Of a stretch of 64,000 bases of DNA, positions 29,301-36,753 are shown piece by piece (within the stretch, counting starts at the first letter, position 1; each line of letters begins with the position of its first letter). Below the pieces are notes generated by a model, which saw only the letters and a list, made by a program, of their open reading frames with translations, made no database searches and had not been told where the DNA came from. The stretch lies in contig JAIXUG010000025.1 of the NCBI GenBank assembly GCA_027484105.1, positions 1 to 64,000 of the forward strand, in the 5' to 3' direction. The DNA is from Comamonadaceae bacterium (GTDB lineage Bacteria > Pseudomonadota > Gammaproteobacteria > Burkholderiales > Burkholderiaceae_C). The translations under genes were made by a program, and so were the position numbers.

Positions 29301-32300
29301 ACCCTTCAACAAAACAACAACGGGGGTGTAAGGGTCAGAACCGAGGGCCTGGGGCACTTGACGGCACCCAAAGTGAACAACGCGGGCACCGGAAATGTGG
29401 TGTTGGCTGCAGGCGCCATGTTGGCCGCTGGCAATGACGGCGGAGGTCAAGTGCTCACTGTGTCTGGTCAGTCGGTGACGCATTCTCATCCGAGCACCCC
29501 GGGTAAGACGTATGTGTATTCAGGCAATCTGTCAGGTACAGGCGCTTTGTCTCGATTGAGTGCTGGGTTCAATACCTTGTTCTACAACGGAACCAGCCAA
29601 CCGCTGAACATGGCTTTCAACGCAGCACACGGTGATGTGATCAGCTCAAGCGCTCAACACCAGGTGTTGTTCCGCTCGGCATGGAGTCCAGCCGAGGCGC
29701 ACTCCTTGGACTTGTCCAGTCTGCTCATCCACAAAACCTATGGTGACCCTGATCCGGACCTTCGAGCGGCGTTGCAAACGGCTTACGCCAGCAATATGGG
29801 CCCCTCTGTATTGACCCGTACAGTGACTGGTGCAGGGGGTGATCATGTCGTTGGTTTGGCGGCAGCAGATGCCATCGCAACTCTGACGGGCGCCCGCGCC
29901 GGTGGCGAAAACGCTTCGACAACGCCTTATGCTTACAGCCTCGCGGCTGGACTGAACACCTCCGTAACAGGGCAAGCGGGTTTGCGCATCAACAAAAAAG
30001 CCTTGTCCGTGGCCCTGCAGGGCGGGGTGTCCAAGTCCTACGATGGAACGCAATCGGCCAACAATTTAAGCCCGTCCAATTTTGCCGTCACAGGATGGGT
30101 GACGATGAACGGCGTGACCGAAGGGGCTGCCGTGACGCAAACAGCGGGCAGTTACGCCAGCAAGGATGTGGCCAACAACGTGGGCGGTGCTGGTTTGGTC
30201 ACGGCCGATTTGGCTGCGGAGCATTTCGCACCAACCGGTTCTACCTTGCTCAGCAACTACACCTTGCCTACAGTGGCCACAGGCAATGTGGGCACCATTA
30301 CCCGCGCCCCTTTGACCGTGAAGGTGGGCAGCTCCACCATGTTTGTGACCCAAGATCCAGTGCTGGCTCCCAACATGGGCATGACGGTCATCGGTCTTCA
30401 AAATGGGGAGTCGTCCAGCGACGTGCTGGGTGCTTTGACCCGCAACTACTCGGGCCCTGCAACGCCGGGGGTGGGACATTTCACAGGCGTTTATGGTCTG
30501 ACGTCGGTGCCCACCGCGGCCAATTACACCGTCACGGTGCAACCCGGCAACTTGAATGTGCTGGCGGCTGACAAGTTGTTGATTCGATTGGGCGGGCGCA
30601 GCGCCATCTACGGTGATGTGACGGCCGCCACCGCAGGCCACACGTCAGCGGGGCAGGGTATCTCGGCGCAGTACTGTGTAGGCGGGGTCAATTGCAACAC
30701 GATTTCGACCTTGACCATGACCGACTTGGGTGCAGGGCAGTGGCAAGCCACGGACACACTGGGCTCGACCATTCGCTTGACCACGCAAGTCAACACCACG
30801 GGCCAGACATCGGCAGCCGGGTTTTTGAATGCAGGGAATCACGATTACGCGGTGGGTTCCTGGTCAGTGCTGGGAGGGCAAAACTTCACCGATTTGGTGC
30901 TGGCTGCAGGATCGTTGGTGATTGCCCCCAAGACCATGACTTTGAATGCTTCCAACGTTTCAAAAGTCTACGATGGCACTCAGGCGTTGGCCGGAATGCG
31001 TTTGTTACCCGGTGGTGCCTTGCCCGGTGACGATGTGGGTGTGGTCTCCAATGGGGGGAGTTTTGCCAGCAAAAATGCTGGCAGCCAGGCCTTTACCTTG
31101 ACCGGGCTGCAGCTGCAAGGTGCTGACCGTGGCAATTACAGCTTTGCTTCTGGCAATGTCTCGGGTACAGGGCTGATCACGCCCCGGCAGATAACCGCGT
31201 CTTTTGGGGCCTTGGACAAGGTGTACGACGGCACCCGCGCGGCCAGCCTGACGGGCGGCAGCTTGTCGGGCGTCTTGGAGGGCGATGTGGTCAGTGTGGG
31301 CGCAGCCGGTGCGTCTTTTGCCGATGCGAATGTGAGCCGCAACGCCCTGGGTCAAGTGGTGGCCAAAGGTGTCCAAGCCGAGGGTGTGTCCTTGTCGGGC
31401 GCAGATGCGGGCAACTACCAAGTGACGGTGGACGCAGGCAGCGCACGCATCACCCCCAAGTTGCTGAGTGCGGTGGTCACCGCCCAAGGCAAGGTGTACG
31501 ACGGTAACCGACAGGCGCAAGTGTCGGGCTCTTTGCTGGGGGTGTTGGCTGGTGACCAAGTGGCCTTGTCCATGAACAGCGACAGCTTGTTTGCCAGCAA
31601 AAACGTGCAGCGCGATGCCAATGGGGTGGTGCTGTCGCAGGCCGTGAGCGTTCGAGGTCTGGCTTTGTCTGGAGCTCAGTCTGGCAACTACGAATTGAGT
31701 CAAGGTGACATGAGCGCTGCTGCGAGGATCACTCCAAAAACCTTGAATGCATTGGCCGTGGTCTCAGACAAAAGCTACGACGGAACAGATCTGGCGCCAT
31801 TGACCGGCTTGAGCGGTCAAGGCGTGGTGGCCGGAGATGATGTGACCCTGTTGGCCAACTCGGCAACATTTGCCGACCGAGATGTGCTGCGTGATGCCCA
31901 AGGCCGGGTTTTGCCGCAAGAGGTCAGGATCAGCGGATTGCGCATGGTGGGCCAAGACACGGGCAATTATGTGTTGCAAGTGCCTGCTGGAGAGTTGCGG
32001 GTGCAGGCCATGTTGCAACCCCGACTTCTTCAGGTGGAGGCCCAGGCTTTGGACAAGGTGTTCGATGACAAGACGAACGCCACCATCCGTCTGGGCTCTT
32101 TGATGGGATTGGTTGGTTCAGAGCAATTGGGTCTGGAAGCCAGCGGTGTTTTTGAAAGTGCCTCGGTAGGTGTCAACAAGGCGGTGTCCGTCAATTTCAC
32201 CTTGCGAGATGGCCATGGCGGTGGACGTGCCAGCAATTACAGCCTGGTGGCCCCGATGCTTCGGGCGAGCATTTACAGCGCGCCATTGACTTCTCCGGTG

Positions 32301-32555
32301 CAAGCCGCTGTGTTGCCCGATGCTCGTAAACCGATTGCATCTGCTGTGAATTTCGTTGGTCCTGTGGCGGCTGCGCTAGGCCAGCAAGAGACACCCGTAG
32401 CCGAGACTTTGAGCTGCGACAGTGCGCGGATTGACCAGATGGAGCACTGCGCATGTGAACCCAGTCGAATTCCGGAGGTGTTGATTTGTTATGTGCCCAG
32501 AGCGGCAGCGGCTTCTTCACCGACAAGCCATCCGAAAGCGGCTGTCAAGGACTGA
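25116..32555 (+). CDS. Giant two-partner-secretion exoprotein TpsA3 (filamentous-haemagglutinin family)
   Basis: The 2479-residue protein has the extended signal peptide (MNARCYKTVFSKRL; cleavage expected near residue 82/83) and a TPS domain almost identical to TpsA1 (NPNGMVFGKDG, SAIVNRGLIQAAPGG). The middle is mostly its own, but shares with TpsA1 a block around LGLSQEELGRI (about 28110) and a block around LAAGNDGGGQV to QHQVLFR (about 29370-29680). Five or so MBG/YDG units follow, then a degenerate terminal unit (KVFDDKT) and a four-cysteine tail (SCDSARIDQMEHCAC and LIC). It is a predicted secreted adhesin. Two small secreted proteins and a binding-protein gene follow closely and may be co-transcribed. 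Confidence 0.92.
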   Translation: MNARCYKTVFSKRLGARVAVGEHASSQGKATGAGGFAGDESQPGAFLGCVGDQFEGFKNGFWGVLSSTFALVALVWATPAWAQPAPNVLPTGGQVVQGAVQFNQSAQQLNIHQSTDRAAINWQSFGIGAAAKVNIQQPSAQSVLLNRVGGESPSQIFGQLTANGQVILINPNGMVFGKDGSVSAAGFTGSTLNISDADFMAGKERYTRSGTAASTSAIVNRGLIQAAPGGYVALLGASVSNEGRIEAPQGNVFMAAADAVTLPSPTVGLPIGQSGRIRLELTPASINAAVANHKGGTIVTEGGQVYLQAAALNQAMATVLQSGSIDTTSVQGGQVHVLADGGRIRVDGQIKSNSTNGTAGGDIYIGRDKDTNVLAAVGDASGAKLESKGGFVETSGQFLATFGTRVTAKDWLLDPVNINIAASGPTGTPYGDSDGATAGVQFSPSTGSTILASDIAANLNAGTNVTVSTGLAGSPGNDAGNITVSSAIVKSGANNASLTLDANNRVIVNARIGRASNDTTSTGNLNVTIVARGNAQTAVQGSAHIANVIDALAGTVDITGTSLSGWEAVIFQGTSGIHAGTYTVRGTNSSTAVRFNGGTATFNSSLGNSLIEGTGGGEGGIFASSGNTINFNTTGTATTTLASSATSTAGMRLGFGGGVTVNTNGNVTIGAHYATARLFTQAQINVNSGHLRILGQSAANGIGLQDGSGVPASISVNNGSSLTLHGISTASGNGIDLRPQGVANSITMSGTNAGQRGTLNFIGVSSTGVGIYTNGATITSDGGNINLTGTSQGTGITHDGLIRSGNDSGGGVVTLTGTSTGSVTPRLGINSSTTIQGGSVVMTGVSSGVQGIYTAALVTATSGSVSLTGTSAQGSGVHLQGAVRATGDVIVDGTSTSADTQGVIIQNALESTSGHIRLTGRTSATTQRAVALTANGAVMANLKVSGARNIDVSGNSLFIHPGATVDAGSSGVVTLKPTSASADILIGADDTLGAQPHLGLSQEELGRIIAGRLDIGDLTRTGRILVSAATVTPAQTGHVRLLTGGDIAIGANLIVGDDPATPAVTEASRQLTLTSGSAITRTAGRLSSTDLFLTAASGIGSSTQRLQTAVSSLSSSSGGDQFISELDGLTLAARSTANNGSMDISSAGTMVVSDVNGLSGVVAHGTGSIKLTATSTTSAGNGLTLTRSITSLGDIQLEGSSASTADYDAGIRSNAVVSGRHIQVLAQATTDTNRPVLGYYGAGGSFVASASLNMTGTTQSVANGLYTFGGLFQSGTGMTLEGVSRYGQGFGLDKQGNSGLVARLLNTTSGQVSITGTAHNFTRQAIGLNGSSVINNGGGVALHATSGNIVSSINPVWGAAASNFNLIESGTSGNSISLTAGANSASTASIDGSFLTLQQNNNGGVRVRTEGLGHLTAPKVNNAGTGNVVLAAGAMLAAGNDGGGQVLTVSGQSVTHSHPSTPGKTYVYSGNLSGTGALSRLSAGFNTLFYNGTSQPLNMAFNAAHGDVISSSAQHQVLFRSAWSPAEAHSLDLSSLLIHKTYGDPDPDLRAALQTAYASNMGPSVLTRTVTGAGGDHVVGLAAADAIATLTGARAGGENASTTPYAYSLAAGLNTSVTGQAGLRINKKALSVALQGGVSKSYDGTQSANNLSPSNFAVTGWVTMNGVTEGAAVTQTAGSYASKDVANNVGGAGLVTADLAAEHFAPTGSTLLSNYTLPTVATGNVGTITRAPLTVKVGSSTMFVTQDPVLAPNMGMTVIGLQNGESSSDVLGALTRNYSGPATPGVGHFTGVYGLTSVPTAANYTVTVQPGNLNVLAADKLLIRLGGRSAIYGDVTAATAGHTSAGQGISAQYCVGGVNCNTISTLTMTDLGAGQWQATDTLGSTIRLTTQVNTTGQTSAAGFLNAGNHDYAVGSWSVLGGQNFTDLVLAAGSLVIAPKTMTLNASNVSKVYDGTQALAGMRLLPGGALPGDDVGVVSNGGSFASKNAGSQAFTLTGLQLQGADRGNYSFASGNVSGTGLITPRQITASFGALDKVYDGTRAASLTGGSLSGVLEGDVVSVGAAGASFADANVSRNALGQVVAKGVQAEGVSLSGADAGNYQVTVDAGSARITPKLLSAVVTAQGKVYDGNRQAQVSGSLLGVLAGDQVALSMNSDSLFASKNVQRDANGVVLSQAVSVRGLALSGAQSGNYELSQGDMSAAARITPKTLNALAVVSDKSYDGTDLAPLTGLSGQGVVAGDDVTLLANSATFADRDVLRDAQGRVLPQEVRISGLRMVGQDTGNYVLQVPAGELRVQAMLQPRLLQVEAQALDKVFDDKTNATIRLGSLMGLVGSEQLGLEASGVFESASVGVNKAVSVNFTLRDGHGGGRASNYSLVAPMLRASIYSAPLTSPVQAAVLPDARKPIASAVNFVGPVAAALGQQETPVAETLSCDSARIDQMEHCACEPSRIPEVLICYVPRAAAASSPTSHPKAAVKD
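30000..32270 (+). repeat. MBG/YDG repeat array of tpsA3
   Basis: Units are marked by KSYDG (about 30030), KVYDG (about 30965, 31220 and 31492) and KSYDG (about 31770), with a degenerate KVFDD unit last (about 32055). The middle is interrupted by non-repeat sequence around 30310-30900. Confidence 0.75.
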
Positions 32556-32606
32556 TGTCGCTTAAATGGATTCTTTTTAATTCATTATGGGTTAGTATTT
32601 TGGGGT

Positions 32607-32969
32607 ATGTCGCCCCGTCCTTTGTTCTTAATTGGCTTTTTCCTTCTCTCATTTTCAGGAATGGGCGGTGTGGCTGTGCATGCATCTGACGGTTTGCTGG
32701 ACTTTTCAGTGGTTCGGCCTCCAGCCGTTCAGGAACGCGCGATCAAGGAGCCCGTCCTGACCTGGTCAGTCCAACCTGATGCGGCCAGTGTCGAGAGCCA
32801 TTGCAAGAGTTTGAATGGCTTTGACGGGGGCAGCTTGTGGCGTGAGGGGTGCGTGGTCTGGTCGGTTGAGGGCTCCAGATGCACGATGGTGACCTCTAAC
32901 CGGACCAGTCACACCTTGATGGGGCGCTTGCTGCTCAAGTGCCTTTTGGCCAAGGCGGAACCTTCATGA
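32607..32969 (+). CDS. Small secreted protein, degenerate paralogue of its neighbour
   Basis: The 120-residue protein has a signal peptide (cleavage expected near AVHA-SD, residue 26). The mature part aligns with the next protein: shared PD, a cysteine, GCVVW versus ACAFW, CTMVT versus CTIIT, and a final GxxLxxC. Where the neighbour has GHELRHC, this one has GRLLLKC, so the putative zinc-binding HExxH is lost. The function is unknown. It begins 51 nt after tpsA3 and overlaps the next gene by four bases (ATGA). GGGG immediately before the ATG is too close to be a normal ribosome binding site, so the start is only moderately certain. Confidence 0.65.
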   Translation: MSPRPLFLIGFFLLSFSGMGGVAVHASDGLLDFSVVRPPAVQERAIKEPVLTWSVQPDAASVESHCKSLNGFDGGSLWREGCVVWSVEGSRCTMVTSNRTSHTLMGRLLLKCLLAKAEPS

Positions 32970-33421
32970 AGCCCGCTGCATACATTCTGGGAGTGGCACT
33001 GGGCGGGGTGGCTTTGTCTGGGCTGGCGCAAGAGCTTGCAAGCCCGAGCCCTGCTTTGCCTTCTGGGCCAACGCCTTTGTCCGCCAGGCCCAACAGTTAC
33101 CCCCCAGTGGTCTCTCCATCGGAGCAGGCGGCCGTTTTGCGCTTTGGGCCACCGGCAGTGGACCGCAGCCGATTTGTACCTCTGGCCGAAGAGTCCCGAA
33201 TCATGAGTCCGGTCAAGATCAAGTACGCCGTTCGTCCGGATGGCTACGAGTTTTGCTCGCGCATCACCGGTGTGCCCATCCGCATCAATTCTCAGCCCAT
33301 GGCCTGTGCTTTTTGGAATGTCAAGAGACGGGAATGCACCATCATCACGCCATTGCAAACAGGCTTCAATTACATCGGGCATGAACTGCGCCATTGTTTT
33401 GAAGGAGCGTTCCATGATTGA
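32966..33421 (+). CDS. Small secreted protein with HExxH motif
   Basis: The 151-residue protein has a signal peptide (cleavage expected near GLAQ, about residue 22) and a Pro/Ser-rich linker. A C-terminal domain has conserved cysteines and ends in HELRHCFEGAFHD. His139, Glu140 and His143 form an HExxH motif typical of zinc metallopeptidases, and His150 could be a third ligand. The domain is very short for a protease, so activity is uncertain. I chose the ATG at 32966 over the upstream in-frame start at 32939 because it gives a proper signal peptide and a 4-nt overlap with the preceding gene. It overlaps the following gene by 8 nt. I do not recognise a named family. Confidence 0.75.
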   Translation: MKPAAYILGVALGGVALSGLAQELASPSPALPSGPTPLSARPNSYPPVVSPSEQAAVLRFGPPAVDRSRFVPLAEESRIMSPVKIKYAVRPDGYEFCSRITGVPIRINSQPMACAFWNVKRRECTIITPLQTGFNYIGHELRHCFEGAFHD

Positions 33422-34220
33422 GCGTTCAGTCAAGGGGCTGAATCGCCGGCAATGCTGGCAAGCCTTGGCTTTGATGTCTTGGGGTTTGGCGCTCTCGCCA
33501 GCATTGGCCCAAGCGCCGCGACAAATGAGGGTGGGTTTCATCAAGCGGTACCAGCCCTATAGCTTTGTGGCGGAGGATGCCCAATTGCAGGGTTTTGATG
33601 TGGATGTGGTTCAGGCTGTCTTGGCGTCCATGAACGTGAAAATGGTCCCAGTGACCGATTCGTTGAATCGCTTACAAGCCATGTTGGCCAAAGGCGAGAT
33701 TGACTTCATTGGCAATCAACTTTTGCACACACCCGAAAATCGGCGCAGATTTGACTTTGTCGTGCCCTATGCCTCCATTCAGTTGGTGGCTGTTCTGCAC
33801 GAGTCGGATGACCGGGACTTTTTCAGTTTGGATGACATGTTGGGCCGAAAACTGGGGGTTTTGGCCAATACTGGCGTGGCCGATCAGGCGCGCGAGGCCT
33901 TGGGCAAGTCGGTGAGGTCGTTTGAGCGGATCGATTTGGCCTTGAAGGCCTTGGCCGCCAAAGAGTTGGATGTGGTGTTGGAAGAAAACCTGATCGTGGA
34001 GTACCACATTGAGCAGGACCAACTGCCATTGAAGGTGGGGGCCCCCATGGCGGCCCCCTTGCGTGTGGGCTTGGCTGTGCCCAAGGGGCACAAAACCATT
34101 CAAGACCAGTTGTCTTCGGCGGTGAGGGGTGTTTTGAAGGACAAAGCCTTCAAAACCATTTCACACAAGTGGTTTGGTTACGACGTCAGTCGGCCACGCG
34201 TGGGACATTCGGGCATCTGA
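33414..34220 (+). CDS. Orphan family-3 solute-binding protein (amino-acid type)
   Basis: The 268-residue protein has a signal peptide (cleavage expected near ALA-QA, about residue 35). A bilobed binding-protein domain starts MRVGFIKRYQPYSF, with GFDVDVVQAV and LAKGEIDFI, matching the PBPb/SBP_bac_3 family that binds amino acids or related small molecules in the periplasm. The ATG at 33414 is preceded by GGAG at good spacing, which decides against the much earlier in-frame start at 33240. No ABC permease or ATPase gene is nearby, so it either works with a remote transporter or serves another role. The overlap with the HExxH gene suggests co-translation and a shared pathway. Confidence 0.85.
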   Translation: MIERSVKGLNRRQCWQALALMSWGLALSPALAQAPRQMRVGFIKRYQPYSFVAEDAQLQGFDVDVVQAVLASMNVKMVPVTDSLNRLQAMLAKGEIDFIGNQLLHTPENRRRFDFVVPYASIQLVAVLHESDDRDFFSLDDMLGRKLGVLANTGVADQAREALGKSVRSFERIDLALKALAAKELDVVLEENLIVEYHIEQDQLPLKVGAPMAAPLRVGLAVPKGHKTIQDQLSSAVRGVLKDKAFKTISHKWFGYDVSRPRVGHSGI

Positions 34221-34230
34221 TCGCTGGGGA

Positions 34231-35319
34231 TTAAACCTTGGCACCATGGGCCAAAGCCCTGTCTCGGCTGGCGGCCAGGGCTTTTTCATTGGGCGCAGAC
34301 AAATCCCACGCTTGCATGTGGCTGAGACTGATGTCTGCCAGCGCCTCGATCCACTGGGCTTCGTTGTTCAGGCAAGGGATGTAGCTGAAGCTTTCTCCGC
34401 CAGCATGCAAGAAGGCTTCTTGCGCTTCTTGCTGGATTTCTTCCAGCGTTTCCAGGCAGTCGCTGGTGAAGCCAGGGCAGATCACGTCCACTTTTTTCAC
34501 GCCTTGCTGCGCCATGGCGATCAGCGTGGGTTCGGTGTAGGGCTCCAGCCATTTGGCCTTGCCAAAGCGGGACTGGAAGGTCAGCTTGTACTGGTCTTTG
34601 GACAAGCCCAGCGCCTCGGCCAACAGACGGCCGGTTTTCATGCATTCGCAGTGGTAAGGGTCACCCAGTTGAAGGGTGCGTTCGGGCACGCCATGAAAAC
34701 TCATGACCAGCTGTTCGGCTTGACCGTGGGCTGCCCAGTGTTCGCGCACCGTTTGCGCCAGCGCGGCGATGTACCGTGGGTCGTCGTGGTAGCGGTTGAC
34801 AAAGCGCATCTCGGGGATGAGGCGAGTTTTCAGGCCCCAGCGGTAAACCGCGTCGAACACGCTGGCCGTGGTGGTGCCGCTGTATTGGGGGTAGGCGGGC
34901 ACGATCAGCACGCGCTGCACGCCTTCGGCCTTGAGGGCATCGAGCTGTTCGGGGATGGAGGGCTGGCCGTAGCGCATGGCGTAACGCACGCTGACGTGGT
35001 GGCCGCGTTCTTTCAGGGCAGTGCCCAGCGACTGGGCTTGTTGTGCGGTGAAGGCTTTCAGGGGCGATCCTTGCTCGGTCCAGATGCTGGCGTACTTGGC
35101 GGCCGATTTGGCGGGGCGCACGCGCAAGATGATGCCGTGCAGGATCAGCCACCAGATGGGTTTGGGGATCTCGACCACGCGGCTGTCGCCCAAAAACTCG
35201 GCCAGATACTTGCGCAGTGCGGGGGCCGTGGGGGCGCTGGGGGTGCCCAAATTGCAATACAGGACAGCGGTGCGGGCGGCTTGCCCGTGCTGGAAGGAGG
35301 GTTCTTTGTTGAATGCCAT
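34231..35319 (-). CDS. hemH: Ferrochelatase
   Basis: The 362-residue protein inserts ferrous iron into protoporphyrin IX, the last step of protohaem synthesis. The N-terminus reads TAVLYCNLGTPSAP. The catalytic histidine lies in MSFHGVPERT, and the family motifs YPQYSGTT, QSRFGKAKWLEPYT and VICPGFTSDCLETLEEI are all present. The start at 35319 is chosen because GGGAGA lies just upstream and the protein then has the usual beta/proteobacterial length; the frame stays open far beyond it but without family similarity. It converges with the binding-protein gene and diverges from the HAD gene, with only 19 nt between the two start codons. Confidence 0.95.
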   Translation of the reverse strand: MAFNKEPSFQHGQAARTAVLYCNLGTPSAPTAPALRKYLAEFLGDSRVVEIPKPIWWLILHGIILRVRPAKSAAKYASIWTEQGSPLKAFTAQQAQSLGTALKERGHHVSVRYAMRYGQPSIPEQLDALKAEGVQRVLIVPAYPQYSGTTTASVFDAVYRWGLKTRLIPEMRFVNRYHDDPRYIAALAQTVREHWAAHGQAEQLVMSFHGVPERTLQLGDPYHCECMKTGRLLAEALGLSKDQYKLTFQSRFGKAKWLEPYTEPTLIAMAQQGVKKVDVICPGFTSDCLETLEEIQQEAQEAFLHAGGESFSYIPCLNNEAQWIEALADISLSHMQAWDLSAPNEKALAASRDRALAHGAKV

Positions 35320-35338
35320 GCGGTATTCTCCCACCACC

Positions 35339-36046
35339 ATGCTTGACATTTCCCGCATTCGCGCCATTACCCTCGATCTGGACGACACTTTGTGGCCCGT
35401 CTGGCCCACCATCCACCGGGCCGAGGCTGTGTTGAGCACTTGGCTGGCCACCCATGCCCCCCGCACGGCGGCCTTGTCGGCCGATGCCGAACTGAAAAAA
35501 GCCGTGCGCGCCGAGATCAATGCGCGCCATGCAGATCGGGCGCACGATTTGTCTTTTTTGAGACTCGAAGCGATTCGCGCCCTGTTGCGGCAGGCCGGTG
35601 ACCCTTTGCATTTGGCGGAGCCTGCATTTGAGGTGTTCTTTGCTGAACGCCAGCGGGTGGAGCTGTTTGATGACGCTTTGCCTGCCTTGACATTCTGGAG
35701 TGCACGGTGGCCGGTGGTGGCCCTGTCCAATGGCAATGCCGATGTGCACCGCGTGGGCATTGGGCAGCACTTTCGCGCCAGCGTGAGCGCCCAGTCGCTG
35801 GGCGTGGCCAAACCCGATGTGCGGATTTTTGAGGCGGGTGCCGCAGCAGCGGGTGTGCAGCCGCATGAAGTGCTGCACATTGGCGACGACGCCCATGCCG
35901 ATGGTGTGGGCGCATTGGCTGCCGGCATGCAGGTGGCCTGGCTCAACCGAGAAGGCCAGGCCTGGACCCATGGCGACACGCGGCCGCACCTGGAGGTGCG
36001 AGACCTGCACGCGCTGTGCGCCAGTTGGCCCGAATACGCCTTGTAG
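35339..36046 (+). CDS. HAD-superfamily hydrolase (subfamily IA-like)
   Basis: The 235-residue protein shows HAD motif I DLDDTLWP (nucleophile aspartate), motif II in VALSNGNAD, motif III lysine in GVAKPDVRIF, and motif IV GDDAHADGVGA. A helical cap lies between motifs I and II, as in subfamily IA phosphatases. The substrate is unknown; small phosphorylated metabolites are typical. The start MLDISRI at 35339 matches the usual distance to motif I, but an in-frame ATG at 35318 is possible and would overlap the hemH start. No clear ribosome binding site is seen. Confidence 0.88.
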   Translation: MLDISRIRAITLDLDDTLWPVWPTIHRAEAVLSTWLATHAPRTAALSADAELKKAVRAEINARHADRAHDLSFLRLEAIRALLRQAGDPLHLAEPAFEVFFAERQRVELFDDALPALTFWSARWPVVALSNGNADVHRVGIGQHFRASVSAQSLGVAKPDVRIFEAGAAAAGVQPHEVLHIGDDAHADGVGALAAGMQVAWLNREGQAWTHGDTRPHLEVRDLHALCASWPEYAL

Positions 36047-36102
36047 GTCGGCGGCTTCAGCCCCGACATCGGCCTGTGTGACGCAAACATCAGGAGACAG
36101 AG

Positions 36103-36753
36103 ATGACTTTGAAAATTTACGGCATGGGCGCTTCCCGCGCTGCACGGCCCTTGTGGGCTGCATTGGAATTGGGCGTGCCCTTTGAGCACATCGCCATGAC
36201 CTACAAAGCGGGTGCGACACGCACGCCCGAGTTCTTGGCGCTCAACCCCAATGGGCACATCCCGGTGGTGGTGGACGAGCGTGCCGATGGCGCCGTGACC
36301 GTGTGGGAAAGCATGGCCTGCGCGCTTTACATCGCCCGCGTTCATGGGCAAGCCGATGGCCAGTCGATCACATCTGCTTCACCCCGCGAAGAAGCCGAAG
36401 CCCTGCGCTGGACCTTTTGGGCCGTGACCGAGCTTGAAAAGGACGCGCTCACGGTGCTGATGCACCGCATGGCCATGCCGGAAGACCAGCGCAAGCCCGA
36501 ACTGGCTGACCAGGCTGAAAGCCGCCTGAAAGTGCCCTTGGCGGTGCTGGAGCAACACCTGCAAGCCCAACACACCAAAGGTGAGGATTACCTGGCCGCC
36601 AACCGTTTCACGGTGGCCGATGTGTGCGTGGCCAGTGTGGCCAGCTGGATTCGCCCGGCACCTGGGCTGTTGGCGCAGCACCCGGCTGTGGCCGCTTGGT
36701 TGAAAGTCTGCTTGGAGCGGCCAGCGCACAAGCGCATGCGCGCCATGAAGTGA
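36103..36753 (+). CDS. Glutathione S-transferase family protein
   Basis: The 216-residue protein has an N-terminal thioredoxin-like domain (KIYGMGASRAARPLWAALE, then NPNGHIPVVVDE with the cis-proline, and the WESMACALYIA element of the glutathione site). An all-helical C-terminal domain with DYLAANRFTVADVCVAS follows. The active-site Ser/Arg region suggests a bacterial beta/theta-like GST. The substrate is unknown. A good GGAGA-like site precedes the ATG. Its TGA abuts the stop of the convergent hpnD-like gene (TGATCA at 36751-36756). Confidence 0.88.
   Translation: MTLKIYGMGASRAARPLWAALELGVPFEHIAMTYKAGATRTPEFLALNPNGHIPVVVDERADGAVTVWESMACALYIARVHGQADGQSITSASPREEAEALRWTFWAVTELEKDALTVLMHRMAMPEDQRKPELADQAESRLKVPLAVLEQHLQAQHTKGEDYLAANRFTVADVCVASVASWIRPAPGLLAQHPAVAAWLKVCLERPAHKRMRAMK

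Noticed and set aside
34174..35346. Plus-strand open frame opposite hemH
   Set aside because: It is Gly/Gln/His-rich with no motifs and wholly opposite the ferrochelatase gene.
35320..36351. N-terminal extension of the hemH frame to 706 codons
   Set aside because: The extension is opposite the HAD and GST genes and has no ferrochelatase similarity; the start at 35319 has a good ribosome binding site.
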